36,004 bases of DNA from an uncultured Ectothiorhodospiraceae bacterium (GCA_947258845.1 CAMYJZ010000031.1:1-36004); one strand, 5' to 3'. Positions 16,483 through 27,063 are shown, numbered from the stretch's first letter. Program-made: numbers and translations. The notes: generated from the sequence alone by a model not told the origin.

Positions 16483-17196
16483 CTAATAGCGGATCAGGAG
16501 CGGCTGGTAGGCATAGACGGCGTTCAGATGATGCAACACGGCATGCTGCCCCTCCTCTCTCCAGATACCGGTCACGTCGTCATGGACCTTTTTGTATTTG
16601 GCCTCAAGACCACCGATGCCGCTCTCATCAGCAGCCAGCACTGACACCAGGTCCAGCCACATCCGGCTGGCGCCCATAATCAGTGCCGGCCAGGTCTTCT
16701 GCACGGAAACCGGCCAGTTTTTATCGCTGGTATCCTCGATGTTCGGTCGTTTTATCGTGGCAACGTCATCAAGCGATAGTCGGGTCACGCGCCCGCTATC
16801 CAGCAGGGACTTCACCACTGTGTGATTTTCAATGGCATTGTAAATGCGTTGTGCGCCCTGCGGTGTACTGTAGAAAATGAAACTGAAGACATGCCCGTAA
16901 GCGTCGCGGCTTGCACGCCGGTGCACCCGCCAGATCAACACATCCTGGTAATACTCGTCAAAGATCGGCGCAATGACTTCACCACCAATCAGGGTGCCTA
17001 TATGCCAGCGGGTGTCCTCACCTTCAGGCCGGTCTATATGGAAGCGTGCGTACCACCACCCCTCTCCTTCAGGCAAAACGCCTGACTGCATCTGATCTTG
17101 CGCCCGGGTTTCGCTGCTATCCACGACCGGTGACAGTGAGGCACAGCCCCAGAGACTGAAGGCGAGCATGACAGTTACAAACAGTTTATAGAACAA
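16483..17196 (-). CDS. Putative lipoprotein of unknown function
   Basis: MFYKLFVTVMLAFSLWGCASLSP: signal peptide with a lipobox-like LWGC. Confidence 0.7.
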   Translation of the reverse strand: MFYKLFVTVMLAFSLWGCASLSPVVDSSETRAQDQMQSGVLPEGEGWWYARFHIDRPEGEDTRWHIGTLIGGEVIAPIFDEYYQDVLIWRVHRRASRDAYGHVFSFIFYSTPQGAQRIYNAIENHTVVKSLLDSGRVTRLSLDDVATIKRPNIEDTSDKNWPVSVQKTWPALIMGASRMWLDLVSVLAADESGIGGLEAKYKKVHDDVTGIWREEGQHAVLHHLNAVYAYQPLLIRY

Positions 17197-17221
17197 TTTA
17201 ACACTCCTTGGACTTTGGCAG

Positions 17222-17243
17222 CAGGAGCGCCCTGCGGGCGCGA
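17222..17243 (+). repeat. GTAGGAGCGCC-type hairpin repeat
   Basis: caggagcgccctgcgggcgcga. Confidence 0.8.
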
Positions 17244-17399
17244 TCGTATATGATAACGAGGCGTATCTACATTTCTTTTTTCACGTTTGAATCTTTATCT
17301 TTCCGTGTCCTTCCGTGGATTCCGCGGCTATTCTTTCGCGCCTGTACCCGATTAAACGCAGGCATAAACGAGGCGCTCCTACATCTCACCTTTCACTTT

Positions 17400-18299
17400 T
17401 CACTCTTTACTCCTTACTTTCTCGAGCAATTGACATAACTGCTCCGCACCGTCCAGTACGCGCGGTGAATGACGCACCATCAGGTCGCGCGGAATGGTGA
17501 ACAAATGTCCGTCCTTCACGGCCGTCAGTTCCAGCCAGGGTGTCCACATCGCGTGCAGCTCGGACAGCTCCTCCCTGCCGCCGCCGGCGATGATCACCTG
17601 CGGATCGGCGACCAGCACCGCCTCGATACCGATCTGTGGCGCCAGTCCCGGCAGTGCCTCGAAGACGTTGTGGCCACCGCACAGGCGGATGACATCGCTG
17701 ATCAGGTGTTCGCCGTTGACCGTCATCAGTGGCTGCTGCCAGATCGAATAGAATACCCTGACCGGTTCCCGTTTTGCGTAGCGCCTGACCAGCCCGGCAT
17801 GGCGTTGCCTGAAGGCCCCGGCCTGTTCCCGCGCCTGCTCAGGGCTGCCGGCCAGCAGGCCAAACCGTTCCATGTTGGTCATCACATCCTCCAGTCGGCT
17901 CGGCTCGGAGACAAACACCCTCAGACCCAGCTGGCGCAAGCGGCTGACCTGGTGGGCCGGATTGCCGCTTTGCCAGGCAATCACCAGGTCCGGCCGCAGC
18001 CCGAGGATGGCCTCCAGGTCCAGCCCGTTGCCGCCACTGATGCGCGGCAGATCGAGCGCCGCCGCGGGATAGTCGCTGTGTTCCGACACCCCGACCACGG
18101 CAGCGCCGGCACCTGCGGCGAACAGCAACTCGGTGATGTGTGGTGCCAGGCTGACGATGCGCTGCACGGGCCGCTCCAGCACCAGTTGGTTGCCGGCATC
18201 ATCCGTCACCCGGATCTCCGGCCATGCCGGTGTCAGCGGCAAGGCCCACAGCAGCAGCAGGCCGAGTCGCCGGGAAAGGACTGGTATTGATGTCGCCAT
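17400..18299 (-). CDS. btuF: BtuF-like cobalamin ABC transporter substrate-binding protein
   Basis: Signal peptide; RIVSLAPHITELLFAAGAGAAVVGVSEHSDYPAAALDLPRISGGNGLDLEAILGLRPDLVIAWQSGNPAHQVSRLRQLG; near btuB and btuCD. Confidence 0.88.
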   Translation of the reverse strand: MATSIPVLSRRLGLLLLWALPLTPAWPEIRVTDDAGNQLVLERPVQRIVSLAPHITELLFAAGAGAAVVGVSEHSDYPAAALDLPRISGGNGLDLEAILGLRPDLVIAWQSGNPAHQVSRLRQLGLRVFVSEPSRLEDVMTNMERFGLLAGSPEQAREQAGAFRQRHAGLVRRYAKREPVRVFYSIWQQPLMTVNGEHLISDVIRLCGGHNVFEALPGLAPQIGIEAVLVADPQVIIAGGGREELSELHAMWTPWLELTAVKDGHLFTIPRDLMVRHSPRVLDGAEQLCQLLEKVRSKE

Positions 18300-18392
18300 G
18301 CGCAGGATTCAGGTCTCAGGATGCACCGGACCGACAACCGGTTGCGTTATACTCTCGCGTCCATCGAGCAGATACAAGACGGAAACACGCAC

Positions 18393-19163
18393 ATGAAATC
18401 GCCCGTAGTACTGATAGGCGCCGGTGAAATGGGCGGGGTGTTTGCCCGCGGCCTGCTGCGCGCCGGTTACCCCGTCTACCCCGTCACCCGCGAGGATGAT
18501 ATCGCCGCCGCGGCACAGGAACTGCCGGCACCGGAGCTGGTACTGGTTGCGGTTGCCGAGAAGGACCTGCACCCGGTACTGGAACAGATTCCCCCGGCCT
18601 GGCAGGCGCGCCTGGGGCTGCTGCAGAACGAACTGCTGCCGCGCGACTGGGAACAGTACGGCTTCATCAACCCGACCGTGATCTCGGTGTGGTTCGAGAA
18701 AAAACCCGGCCAGGATGCCAAGGTCCTGATTCCCTCGCCGGCCTTCGGACCGCAGGCCGGGCTGCTGGTGGAGGCGCTTGGCGCCATCAACATCCCGGCC
18801 CGGGTGGTGGACAGCGCCGCCGACATGCTGAATGAGCTCGTCATCAAGAACGTCTACATCGTCACCACCAACTGCGCCGGCCTGGTCACCGGCGGCACGG
18901 TGAACGAGTTGTGGACGAAGCACCGCAAGCTGGCGGAGGCCGTGGCCCTTGAAGTCATCCAGATCCAGGAGGCCCTCACCGGCCAGTCATTGCCTCCCGC
19001 CGAACTGATCCAGGGCATGCTGACCGCCTTTGAGGGCGATCCCGATCACGGCTGCATGGGGAGGAGCGCACCGGCCCGCCTGCAACGTGCCCTGGAACAG
19101 GCCGATGCCGCCGGACTGGCAGTGCCCCACTTGCGGGAGATCGCCGCCCGACACGCGCAGTGA
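18393..19163 (+). CDS. Ketopantoate reductase-like NAD(P)-binding protein
   Basis: MKSPVVLIGAGEMGGVFARGLLRAGYPVYPVTR Rossmann motif; C-terminal helical region. Confidence 0.65.
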   Translation: MKSPVVLIGAGEMGGVFARGLLRAGYPVYPVTREDDIAAAAQELPAPELVLVAVAEKDLHPVLEQIPPAWQARLGLLQNELLPRDWEQYGFINPTVISVWFEKKPGQDAKVLIPSPAFGPQAGLLVEALGAINIPARVVDSAADMLNELVIKNVYIVTTNCAGLVTGGTVNELWTKHRKLAEAVALEVIQIQEALTGQSLPPAELIQGMLTAFEGDPDHGCMGRSAPARLQRALEQADAAGLAVPHLREIAARHAQ

Positions 19164-19190
19164 GAAAAAGGGGACATTCCACTTTTTTCT
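19164..19190. terminator. Possible bidirectional terminator between convergent genes (AAAAAGGGGACATTCCACTTTTTT)
   Basis: The 27-nt gap between convergent stops is almost entirely an A-tract/GGGGACATTCC/T-tract imperfect hairpin. Confidence 0.45.
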
Positions 19191-19805
19191 TCAATCCTTG
19201 CCGTGGAAGATCAGGTTGAATCGCCGCTCGCGGTCGGTGCGGATGCGGCTGACACCGGCATTGGCCACGTGGATACGGTACATGCTGGCCAGCGGGACAT
19301 CGAGGGCATGTGCCATGATGGCGCGGATGACCCCGGCATGCGCCACCACCAGCACCGACTGCCCGGCAAAGCGCTCCACCAGCTCGACAAACCCGGACTG
19401 CACCCGCTCACCGAAGGCCTCCAGCGGCTCGGCGCCTGCCGGGCGGTTGTTGACCGGGTCCTGGTAGAAGCGCGCGACCTGGCCGGGCGTGATTTGCTCC
19501 AGTTCGGCGCGGGTCCTGCCCTCCCATTCACCGAAACCGACCTCCCGGAAGCGCGGTTCCCGGTGTACCGGCAGCCGGTGGCGCTCACCCAGGGAATCGG
19601 CAAACTCGCAACAGCGCAACAAGGGTGAAGTGACGATCTGCTGCCAGTCGGTCGTGTCACCCACGGCAGCCCACATCTGTTCCCAGCCCTTCTCGCTCAG
19701 CGCATCATCGACCTGGCCACGGTAGCGTCGACCACCGACCGGCTCGCCGTGGCGCAGGAGATCAATCCGGGTCTCTCGATGCGGGTCTGAAGCCATTATC
19801 ACCAC
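19191..19805 (-). CDS. Histidine phosphatase family protein (CobC/alpha-ribazole-phosphatase-like)
   Basis: RIDLLRHGEPVGGRRYRGQVDDALSEKGWEQM; VLVVAHAGVIRAIMAHAL. Confidence 0.8.
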   Translation of the reverse strand: MVIMASDPHRETRIDLLRHGEPVGGRRYRGQVDDALSEKGWEQMWAAVGDTTDWQQIVTSPLLRCCEFADSLGERHRLPVHREPRFREVGFGEWEGRTRAELEQITPGQVARFYQDPVNNRPAGAEPLEAFGERVQSGFVELVERFAGQSVLVVAHAGVIRAIMAHALDVPLASMYRIHVANAGVSRIRTDRERRFNLIFHGKD

Positions 19806-19810
19806 CCCGT

Positions 19811-20371
19811 TCAGGCAGAGTCGTCCTGCAGCCGCTGCCTGAGGTACGGCCAGTCGAAGGCCGGCCCCGGGTCCGTCTTGCGCCCGGGCGCGATATCGGC
19901 GTGTCCGGCGACGCGCTCGTATGACAGGCCCGGAAAGGCCTGCACCAGCGCCCGAATGACCGCCACCAGCCGGTCGTACTGGACGGGGGCATAGGGCTCG
20001 TCATCCAGGCCCTCTAGCTCGATGCCGATGGAAAAGTCATTGCAGGCACTGCAACCCTGGAAGCAGGACTCGCCGGCATGCCAGGCGCGTTTATTAAACG
20101 GTACATATTGCACGATTTCGCCATCGCGCCGGATCAGCAGGTGGCTGGATACGCACACCCCCTCCAGCTCCGAGAAGTAGGGATGGGCCTTGGTATCGAG
20201 CCGGTTGGTGAACAGGTCATCGATCCAGTGACCGCCGAACTCCCCCGGGGGCAGGCTGATACCGTGAATCACGATCAGGCTGATGTCATCACAATCGGGG
20301 CGCTCGTCACAATTTGGCGACACCACCTGCCGCGCAGCGGATAACAGCCCGTCGCTCACTTCGAGCTTCAC
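19811..20371 (-). CDS. ampD: 1,6-anhydro-N-acetylmuramyl-L-alanine amidase
   Basis: LIVIHGISLPPGEFGGHWIDDLFTNRLD...ERVAGHADIAPGRKTDPGPAFDW. Confidence 0.93.
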   Translation of the reverse strand: MKLEVSDGLLSAARQVVSPNCDERPDCDDISLIVIHGISLPPGEFGGHWIDDLFTNRLDTKAHPYFSELEGVCVSSHLLIRRDGEIVQYVPFNKRAWHAGESCFQGCSACNDFSIGIELEGLDDEPYAPVQYDRLVAVIRALVQAFPGLSYERVAGHADIAPGRKTDPGPAFDWPYLRQRLQDDSA

Positions 20372-20712
20372 GGTGCTTCCTGCGGGGGTGCCTGCAGCGC
20401 CTCATGCAGCGCCGCATCAAACAGCTCGGGTCGGGCCTCGGACTGCAACTCGCAGTGAAAGCGCCCGTCCAGGTAGAGGTATACGGCCGGCAGGTGGAAC
20501 ACGCCGAACTCGTGCGCCAGGGCCATATCCTGCTGCACGTTGACCTGGTAGAGGGCAAGCCCGGCATGCATGCCGGCGTAGTCGAGCAAAAAACGCTTCC
20601 AGTGCCGGCAGGAGGCACAACCCGGGGCCGAAAACAGGACCACCACCGCCCCCCGTGTATCCTCAAGACGGCCATGGAAATCGAACTGGTCAAGCGCGGT
20701 CATATCTGCCAT
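20368..20712 (-). CDS. Thioredoxin-family protein (CASC motif)
   Basis: VVVLFSAPGCASCRHWKRFLLDYAGMHAGLALYQVNVQQDMALAHEFGVFHLPAVYLY; stop overlaps the ampD start. Confidence 0.85.
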   Translation of the reverse strand: MADMTALDQFDFHGRLEDTRGAVVVLFSAPGCASCRHWKRFLLDYAGMHAGLALYQVNVQQDMALAHEFGVFHLPAVYLYLDGRFHCELQSEARPELFDAALHEALQAPPQEAP

Positions 20713-20859
20713 TACACCCGCGAGTATAACCCAGCAAATCGGCCCGGCGCGGTCCCTCCCAGGGCGCAATTCCACCACGACAGGGTGTTATTATTCGCCG
20801 CATCGCCCAATCGGCTACAATAGCGGCCGTTTGGATATAACACCCTGCCCGGGGAACAC

Positions 20860-21537
20860 ATGATGCTTGCAAGAATACTGTTAATCGCTGTCTGTTTGTC
20901 AGTCCTGGTCAGCGGCCATGCCCTGGCCGCGACCCACTATGTCAGCGACAGCCTGGAGATCACCATGCGCAGCGGCAAGAGCACCAGCCACGGGATCATC
21001 CGCATGCTGCGCAGCGGTACCCCGCTGAATGTACTCGAAACCGATAACGACACCGGCTACAGTCGCGTACGCACCCGGGACGGCAAGACGGGCTGGGTGT
21101 TGTCGCGTTTCCTGATGAAGGGCCAGGCCGCGCGCGACAAGCTGGCGGCAGCCGAGAAAAAACTCGCTGAGATCGAGATTGAAAACAACAAGATGGCAGC
21201 GACCATGGAGACGATGAAAGTGAAGCTGAGCTCCATCGAAAAAGACCGCACCAACCTCGACGGCGTCAACCGCAAGGTCAGCCAGGAACTGGCCGAGATC
21301 AAGCGCACGGCATCCAGCGCGCTGGCCATAGACAGCGAGAACAAGGAACTCAAGAGCCGTGTCGTGGCGCTGGAACGCAAGCTCCAGACCCTGCATCAGG
21401 AAAACGAAGGCCTCAAGGACCGCACCGACCGCGACTGGTTCATGGTCGGTGCCGGCGTGGTACTGCTGGGCATCATTGTCGGCCTGATCATCCCGCGCAT
21501 CCGCTGGCGCAAGAAATCCAGCTGGGATACGTTCTAG
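20860..21537 (+). CDS. SH3-domain protein with coiled coil and C-terminal TM helix
   Basis: Signal peptide, THYVSDSLEITMRSGKSTSHGIIRMLRSGTPLNVLETD, long coiled coil, C-terminal WFMVGAGVVLLGIIVGLIIPRIRWRKKSSW. Confidence 0.88.
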   Translation: MMLARILLIAVCLSVLVSGHALAATHYVSDSLEITMRSGKSTSHGIIRMLRSGTPLNVLETDNDTGYSRVRTRDGKTGWVLSRFLMKGQAARDKLAAAEKKLAEIEIENNKMAATMETMKVKLSSIEKDRTNLDGVNRKVSQELAEIKRTASSALAIDSENKELKSRVVALERKLQTLHQENEGLKDRTDRDWFMVGAGVVLLGIIVGLIIPRIRWRKKSSWDTF

Positions 21538-21771
21538 TGCTGGCAGCGAGCGTATCCGACTTGAACAGATGCAGTCACCCGGCTTTGCACCACTCCTGAT
21601 CAGTCTTCCGCTGACCTTACAGACAATCCCGTGGCACACCGGGATCCTGACAAATCAACATCATTCATCAATAACCCTCTGTTAGTTATACAGATAATTA
21701 TTATTCTGTGCGCTCGCGTAAATGTGGTTCGAGATAACTCTGTGTTATTCTTAGAAGTGATATAACAACAG

Positions 21772-22677
21772 ATGTCTCACCTTCGCATGTGCCGACTCAC
21801 TTCAACGCCCCTTACAGAGCGGCTTTACCCCGGACTGTTACTGGTTGTAACTGTTGCGCTGTACGGCTTTCTTTCTACAGCCGCAGCACATGTCGGTGTC
21901 CACGAGGAGATCGAGACCCTTTCCCGTCTCATCGAGCAGGATCCAGGCAACCCGGAGTTATACGTTTCACGTGGCAAGGCCTATCGCCTGCATCGCAGGT
22001 GGGACAGTGCTATCAAGGAGTTCAGCAAGGCTCTGGATATAGAACCGGACAATGTCGCTGCCACAATCGGCCTGGGCAGAACATACCTGGACAAGGGAAA
22101 CCCCTCGCGAGCCCTTACCATCCTGGATAAAACGCTAGCCCAGGAACCGGGTAATATACGGGCACTGATCTTGCGCGCCCAGGCCAACATGAAGACCGGA
22201 AAGCCTCTGAAGGCTGCTGCAGACTACTCAAGCGCCATTGAAAAATTCAGCGGGAAACGGAAACCACTGCCCGACTATTACCTTGACCGTGCACGTGCTT
22301 ATGCTGCCGCGGGCGAACCGTATCTTGACAGGGCATTGCAGGGTCTGGACGAAGGTATAACAGTTCTCGGCAATATTCGAACGCTGGAACTCTATGCCGT
22401 GGAACTCGAAATCATGCGCGGCAATTCAGATAGCGCACTTGAAAGACTCGACAGCATTCTCGCCCGCGCTACGCGCAAGGAATTCCTGTTACTCCAGCGC
22501 GGTGACATCCTGACTGCAGCGGATCGCACGACAGAAGCCATACAAAATTACCTGGCTGCAAAGACCGCCATTGAGAACCTGCCATCGCAACGCCGTCATA
22601 CACGCCCTGTTATGCAACTGCAAGCCGATTTGAATGACAGGCTCATATCACTCGGGAGCCCTGGTGATCATGATTAA
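21772..22677 (+). CDS. Exported TPR-repeat protein
   Basis: Repeated TPR-like units: NPELYVSRGKAYRLHRRWDSAIKEFSKALDIEPDNVAATIGLGRTYLDKGNPSRALTILDKTLAQEPGN. Confidence 0.85.
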   Translation: MSHLRMCRLTSTPLTERLYPGLLLVVTVALYGFLSTAAAHVGVHEEIETLSRLIEQDPGNPELYVSRGKAYRLHRRWDSAIKEFSKALDIEPDNVAATIGLGRTYLDKGNPSRALTILDKTLAQEPGNIRALILRAQANMKTGKPLKAAADYSSAIEKFSGKRKPLPDYYLDRARAYAAAGEPYLDRALQGLDEGITVLGNIRTLELYAVELEIMRGNSDSALERLDSILARATRKEFLLLQRGDILTAADRTTEAIQNYLAAKTAIENLPSQRRHTRPVMQLQADLNDRLISLGSPGDHD

Positions 22678-24991
22678 CAGGGCTGTTGAAAACTCGATCC
22701 TGCTGCTGACGTTGCTGTTCTGGACTCTGTCAGCACTGGCAGCAACCCAGGTGTTGCTGGAAGCCGGATCAAGTAACAAATTTCTCGCCAATACCACCAA
22801 TCCCGGTTCCGGGAACAACTGGACTATGGAGGATTTTCCTGGTGAATCAGGCTGGACCAGCGGCACCTATGGCATAGGCTATGAAACCGGTACCGGCGCC
22901 CAGAATCTGTTTCAGACCACCATCCCCGCAGGCACTCATTCCATCTATACACGCGCAACATTTAATCTTGCCGATCCAGGGGCCATTACCGGTATGTTCC
23001 TTGGTGTTGATTATGATGATGGCTACGTGGCCTGGATCAATGGGACGGAGGTATCCCGTTCCGCCTCGATGCCGGCCGGCACACCCTCCTGGAATACGAC
23101 ACCGGCCTTGCACGAATCCAGTAATGCGACTAGCCCGGTTTACACCCCCCTGCAAGACATCACTTCCCTGGCGCTGCCTGTGCTGCATAGCGGGGAAAAT
23201 GTCCTGGCGATCGCCGCCTACAACAACTCAAGCAGCTCCAGCGACCTGGTACTGGTTCCGCAGCTCTCCATCACTACAACCGTCACTCGCGGGCCCTACC
23301 TGCAGCAGGGAACGCCCGACAGTATCATTGTCCGCTGGCGCACAGCGACGCCTACTGACAGTCGGGTTCGCTATGGCAATACCCCGGGCAATCTCAGCAG
23401 CTCGGTTGAAGATGCCGCCGCGACCACTGAACATGAAGTCACATTGACAGGGCTGGCCGCAGACACCACCTATTACTATTCCATTGGCAGCACGAGCGAA
23501 GTCTTCGCCGGCGATGACCCTGATCATTTCTTTCTGACATCACCTCCCGCCGGGTCTGTCAAACCCACCCGCTTGTGGGTGCTGGGGGATTCCGGTACGG
23601 CCAATGCCGATGCACAGGCCGTGGCCAATGCCTATGAAAACTTCACTGCTTCAACACACACCGACCTGTGGCTGATGCTGGGTGACAATGCCTATAACGA
23701 CGGCACCGACAATGAGTACCAGGCCGCCGTGTTCGATATGTATCCCGGGATGCTGCGCAAATCCGTGCTCTGGCCGACACTCGGCAACCACGACGGTCGT
23801 ACCGCGGATTCTGCAACCCAGACCGGTCCGTATTACGACATCTTTTCCCTGCCGACCAGTGGCGAGGCCGGCGGCCTGGCATCGGGCACCGAGGCCTACT
23901 ATTCATTCGATTATGGCAACATCCATTTCATCTGCCTGGATTCGCACGAGACCAACCGTTCACAGGGTGGGGCCATGATGAACTGGTTGACGCAGGATCT
24001 GGCCGCCACCTCGCAGGAATGGATCATTGCCTTCTGGCACCACCCCCCCTACTCCAAGGGCAGCCATAATTCCGATACCGAAACGCCGTTAATCGAGATG
24101 CGCGAGAATGCCCTCCCGATTCTCGAAGCAGCCGGCGTGGACCTGGTGCTATCAGGGCACAGCCACTCCTATGAGCGCTCCTATCTGATCGACGGCCATT
24201 ATGGAGTTTCAACGACACTGACACCGGGCATGCAGGTCGATTCAGGGGATGGCCAGGCTGACGGCGATGGCGCCTACAAGGCGGTGTTCAACGAGGCCGA
24301 TCCATACAGAGGGGCTGTTTATATCACCGCCGGGAGCTCGGGCAAAATCACCAGCGGCACACTGGATCATCCGGTGATGGTACATGCCTCATTACTGCAA
24401 CTCGGCTCGCTGGTGCTCGATATTGACGGTAACCGTCTGGATGCAAGATTCGTCAGGGAGAATGGTGCTATTGATGACTACTTCACCATTCTGAAGAACC
24501 CCGACAATTGCCCGGCCATCGCCAATCCCGATCAGCTGGACACCGATGGCGATGGCATGGGCAATGCCTGCGACATGGATGATGACAATGACGGCCTGAC
24601 AGACAGTTTTGAAGCGGGCATCGGCACCAATCCCTTGCTGGCCGATACCGACGGTGACACCCTGAGTGATTTCCAGGAAGTGAACTTTGACAATGACCCG
24701 GCCTACACACCGGGCGCAGACCTCAATCCGCTGTCAGCTGACACCGATGGCGACGGACTTCCGGACGCGACCGACCCGATTCCGCTCGACTTCAATTATG
24801 CAGACGGTGATGTGGTAACAGACGAAGATATCAACGCCGGTGATGCCGTTGTCATGTTGCGATTTGCATTTGATCTTGATCAGCCTGACAACACGCACCT
24901 GGCACACGGTGACCTGTATCCTCAAGGCAACCCGGACGGGATAATCAACCTTCAGGATCTGCTGCTGTTCTGGCAGTTGATGCTTCCCTGA
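22670..24991 (+). CDS. Secreted purple-acid-phosphatase-like metallophosphoesterase with thrombospondin type-3 repeats and dockerin-like C-terminus
   Basis: Fn3-like TRGPYLQQGTPDSIIVRWRT; LGDSGTANADAQ, LGDNAYNDG, LGNHDG, LSGHSHSYERSY; Ca-binding DTDGDGMGNACDMDDDNDGLTD; C-terminal NPDGIINLQDLLLFWQLMLP. Confidence 0.85.
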   Translation: MINRAVENSILLLTLLFWTLSALAATQVLLEAGSSNKFLANTTNPGSGNNWTMEDFPGESGWTSGTYGIGYETGTGAQNLFQTTIPAGTHSIYTRATFNLADPGAITGMFLGVDYDDGYVAWINGTEVSRSASMPAGTPSWNTTPALHESSNATSPVYTPLQDITSLALPVLHSGENVLAIAAYNNSSSSSDLVLVPQLSITTTVTRGPYLQQGTPDSIIVRWRTATPTDSRVRYGNTPGNLSSSVEDAAATTEHEVTLTGLAADTTYYYSIGSTSEVFAGDDPDHFFLTSPPAGSVKPTRLWVLGDSGTANADAQAVANAYENFTASTHTDLWLMLGDNAYNDGTDNEYQAAVFDMYPGMLRKSVLWPTLGNHDGRTADSATQTGPYYDIFSLPTSGEAGGLASGTEAYYSFDYGNIHFICLDSHETNRSQGGAMMNWLTQDLAATSQEWIIAFWHHPPYSKGSHNSDTETPLIEMRENALPILEAAGVDLVLSGHSHSYERSYLIDGHYGVSTTLTPGMQVDSGDGQADGDGAYKAVFNEADPYRGAVYITAGSSGKITSGTLDHPVMVHASLLQLGSLVLDIDGNRLDARFVRENGAIDDYFTILKNPDNCPAIANPDQLDTDGDGMGNACDMDDDNDGLTDSFEAGIGTNPLLADTDGDTLSDFQEVNFDNDPAYTPGADLNPLSADTDGDGLPDATDPIPLDFNYADGDVVTDEDINAGDAVVMLRFAFDLDQPDNTHLAHGDLYPQGNPDGIINLQDLLLFWQLMLP

Positions 24992-25090
24992 TATCCTTCG
25001 TCAAGCAATCGACATAATCTGACAGGGATATAGCAGGTCACGATTCTGTGTAGCCAACCCGCGCCATGGTATTTATTGCCTGACTTTATT

Positions 25091-25131
25091 ATCACCGCAG
25101 AGACGCAGAGGACGCAGAGGACGCAGAGGAC
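25091..25131 (+). repeat. CGCAGAGGA direct-repeat element
   Basis: atcaccgcagagacgcagaggacgcagaggacgcagagga. Confidence 0.9.
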
Positions 25132-25383
25132 AATTTTTCCACAAAGTCGTAGCATGGATGAAATGCAGTGGAATCCGGGGCAAGCATGGTTGCCTGTCCA
25201 GGATTCCGTTTCACTCCATCCTGGCTACGGTACTACATTCCATACCTAACGTTTCACGCAATTGACCTTTCCGTGACCTTACGTTGCCAGTAACAATCGA
25301 TAATCGCGCCTGCCGGGCGCTCCTTACAGATCCCCTTATCGGGATAATACTCTGCGCCTCTGCGGTGAAGACCGCCTCGGCAA

Positions 25384-27063
25384 TCACTCGTCCGTCACGC
25401 AACCCTCGGAGGCGTTCTTCACCAGCTTGATGTACTTGTACAGGGTGCCACTGGTGGCCTTGTAGGGTGGCATGGTCCAGGCCTGGCGCCGCTGTTTCAT
25501 TTCCGTCTCACTGACATCGACCATCAGGCTGCAACTGTCGGCGTCGATGGTGATGATGTCACCGTCCCGGACCAGGGCGATCGGCCCACCCTCCTGGGCC
25601 TCCGGCACGATGTGGCCGATGATGAAACCGTGTGAGCCACCGGAGAAACGGCCATCGGTCAGCAGGGCCACGTCCTTGCCCAGCCCGGCCCCCATGATGG
25701 CCGAGGTCGGGGTGAGCATCTCCGGCATCCCGGGGCCGCCCTTGGGGCCCTCGTAGCGGATCACCACCACGTCGCCCTTCTGGATGCGGTCCTCCTCCAG
25801 CGCCTGCAGCATGTCCTCCTCGCTGTCGAACACCCGGGCCGGACCGCTGAACTGCAGACCCTCCTTGCCGGTGATCTTGGCGACCGAACCGCCGGGGGCC
25901 AGGTTGCCCTTGAGGATCTGGATATGACCGGTCTGCTTGATCGGGTCGTCCAGGGCGTGGAAGACATCCTGGCCCGCCGCCAGGCCCGGCAGCTCCTGCA
26001 GGTTCTCGGCCAGGGTCTTGCCGGTCACGGTAAGGCAGCTGCCGTCCAGCAGGTCCTGCTCCAGCAGGTACTTCATCACCCCCGGGGTGCCGCCCACCTT
26101 GTGCAGGTCCTCCATGACATAGCGGCCGCTTGGCTTGAGATCGGCAAGAAACGGAATGCGGTCGCTGACCTGCTGGATGTCGTCGATGGACAGCGGCACA
26201 TCAACGGCGCGGGCCATAGCCAGCAGGTGCAGCACGGCGTTGGTCGAACCGCCCAGCGCGATCACCACCACCAGGGCATTCTCGAAAGCCGTACGCGTCA
26301 TGATGTCACGTGGCTTGATATCCAGCTCCAGCAGCTTGCGGATCGCCGCTCCCGCCTGCAGGCACTCCTCGATCTTCAGGGGATCCACCGCGGGCGTCGA
26401 GGAACTGTAGGGCAGTGACATCCCCATCGCCTCGATAGCGGAGGCCATGGTATTGGCCGTGTACATGCCGCCGCAGGCGCCGGCACCCGGGCAGGAGTTC
26501 TCGATGATTTCCCGACGCGTCCTGTCGTCGATCTTGCCTGCGATAAATTCGCCGTAACTCTGGAAGGCGGACACCACGTCCAGGGTCTGGCTGCCGAGAT
26601 GGCCCGGCTTGATGGTGCCGCCGTAGACCATGAGCGCGGGCCGGTTGAGACGACCCATGGCGATCAGGCAACCGGGCATGTTCTTGTCGCAGCCGGGCAG
26701 GGAGATATTGGCGTCATACCACTGTGCGCTCATGACGGTCTCGATCGAATCGGCTATCAGATCGCGCGACTGCAGCGAGTAGCTCATGCCATCGGTGCCC
26801 ATGGAAATGCCGTCGCTGACACCGATGGTATTGAAACGCATCCCGACCAGGCCGGCCGCCTGCACCCCCTCGCGCACCTTCGCGGCCAGGTCGTTGAGGT
26901 GCATATTGCAGGTATTGCCCTCGTACCAGACGCTGGAGATACCGACCTGTGCCTTGTCCATGTCCTCGAGCGTCAGCCCGGTGCCGTGCAGCATGGCCTG
27001 GGAGGCACCCTGTGACTTGGGCTGGGTGATGCGCGAGCTGTAGCGGTTTAACTTGTTTGCCAT
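25384..27063 (-). CDS. ilvD: Dihydroxy-acid dehydratase
   Basis: [84 protein letters not shown]. Confidence 0.97.
   Translation of the reverse strand: MANKLNRYSSRITQPKSQGASQAMLHGTGLTLEDMDKAQVGISSVWYEGNTCNMHLNDLAAKVREGVQAAGLVGMRFNTIGVSDGISMGTDGMSYSLQSRDLIADSIETVMSAQWYDANISLPGCDKNMPGCLIAMGRLNRPALMVYGGTIKPGHLGSQTLDVVSAFQSYGEFIAGKIDDRTRREIIENSCPGAGACGGMYTANTMASAIEAMGMSLPYSSSTPAVDPLKIEECLQAGAAIRKLLELDIKPRDIMTRTAFENALVVVIALGGSTNAVLHLLAMARAVDVPLSIDDIQQVSDRIPFLADLKPSGRYVMEDLHKVGGTPGVMKYLLEQDLLDGSCLTVTGKTLAENLQELPGLAAGQDVFHALDDPIKQTGHIQILKGNLAPGGSVAKITGKEGLQFSGPARVFDSEEDMLQALEEDRIQKGDVVVIRYEGPKGGPGMPEMLTPTSAIMGAGLGKDVALLTDGRFSGGSHGFIIGHIVPEAQEGGPIALVRDGDIITIDADSCSLMVDVSETEMKQRRQAWTMPPYKATSGTLYKYIKLVKNASEGCVTDE

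Noticed and set aside
21700-21770. Short inverted repeats (e.g. ATAAC-TCTGT-GTTAT) upstream of the TPR gene
   Set aside because: Short arms in AT-rich DNA are expected by chance; no supporting second site.
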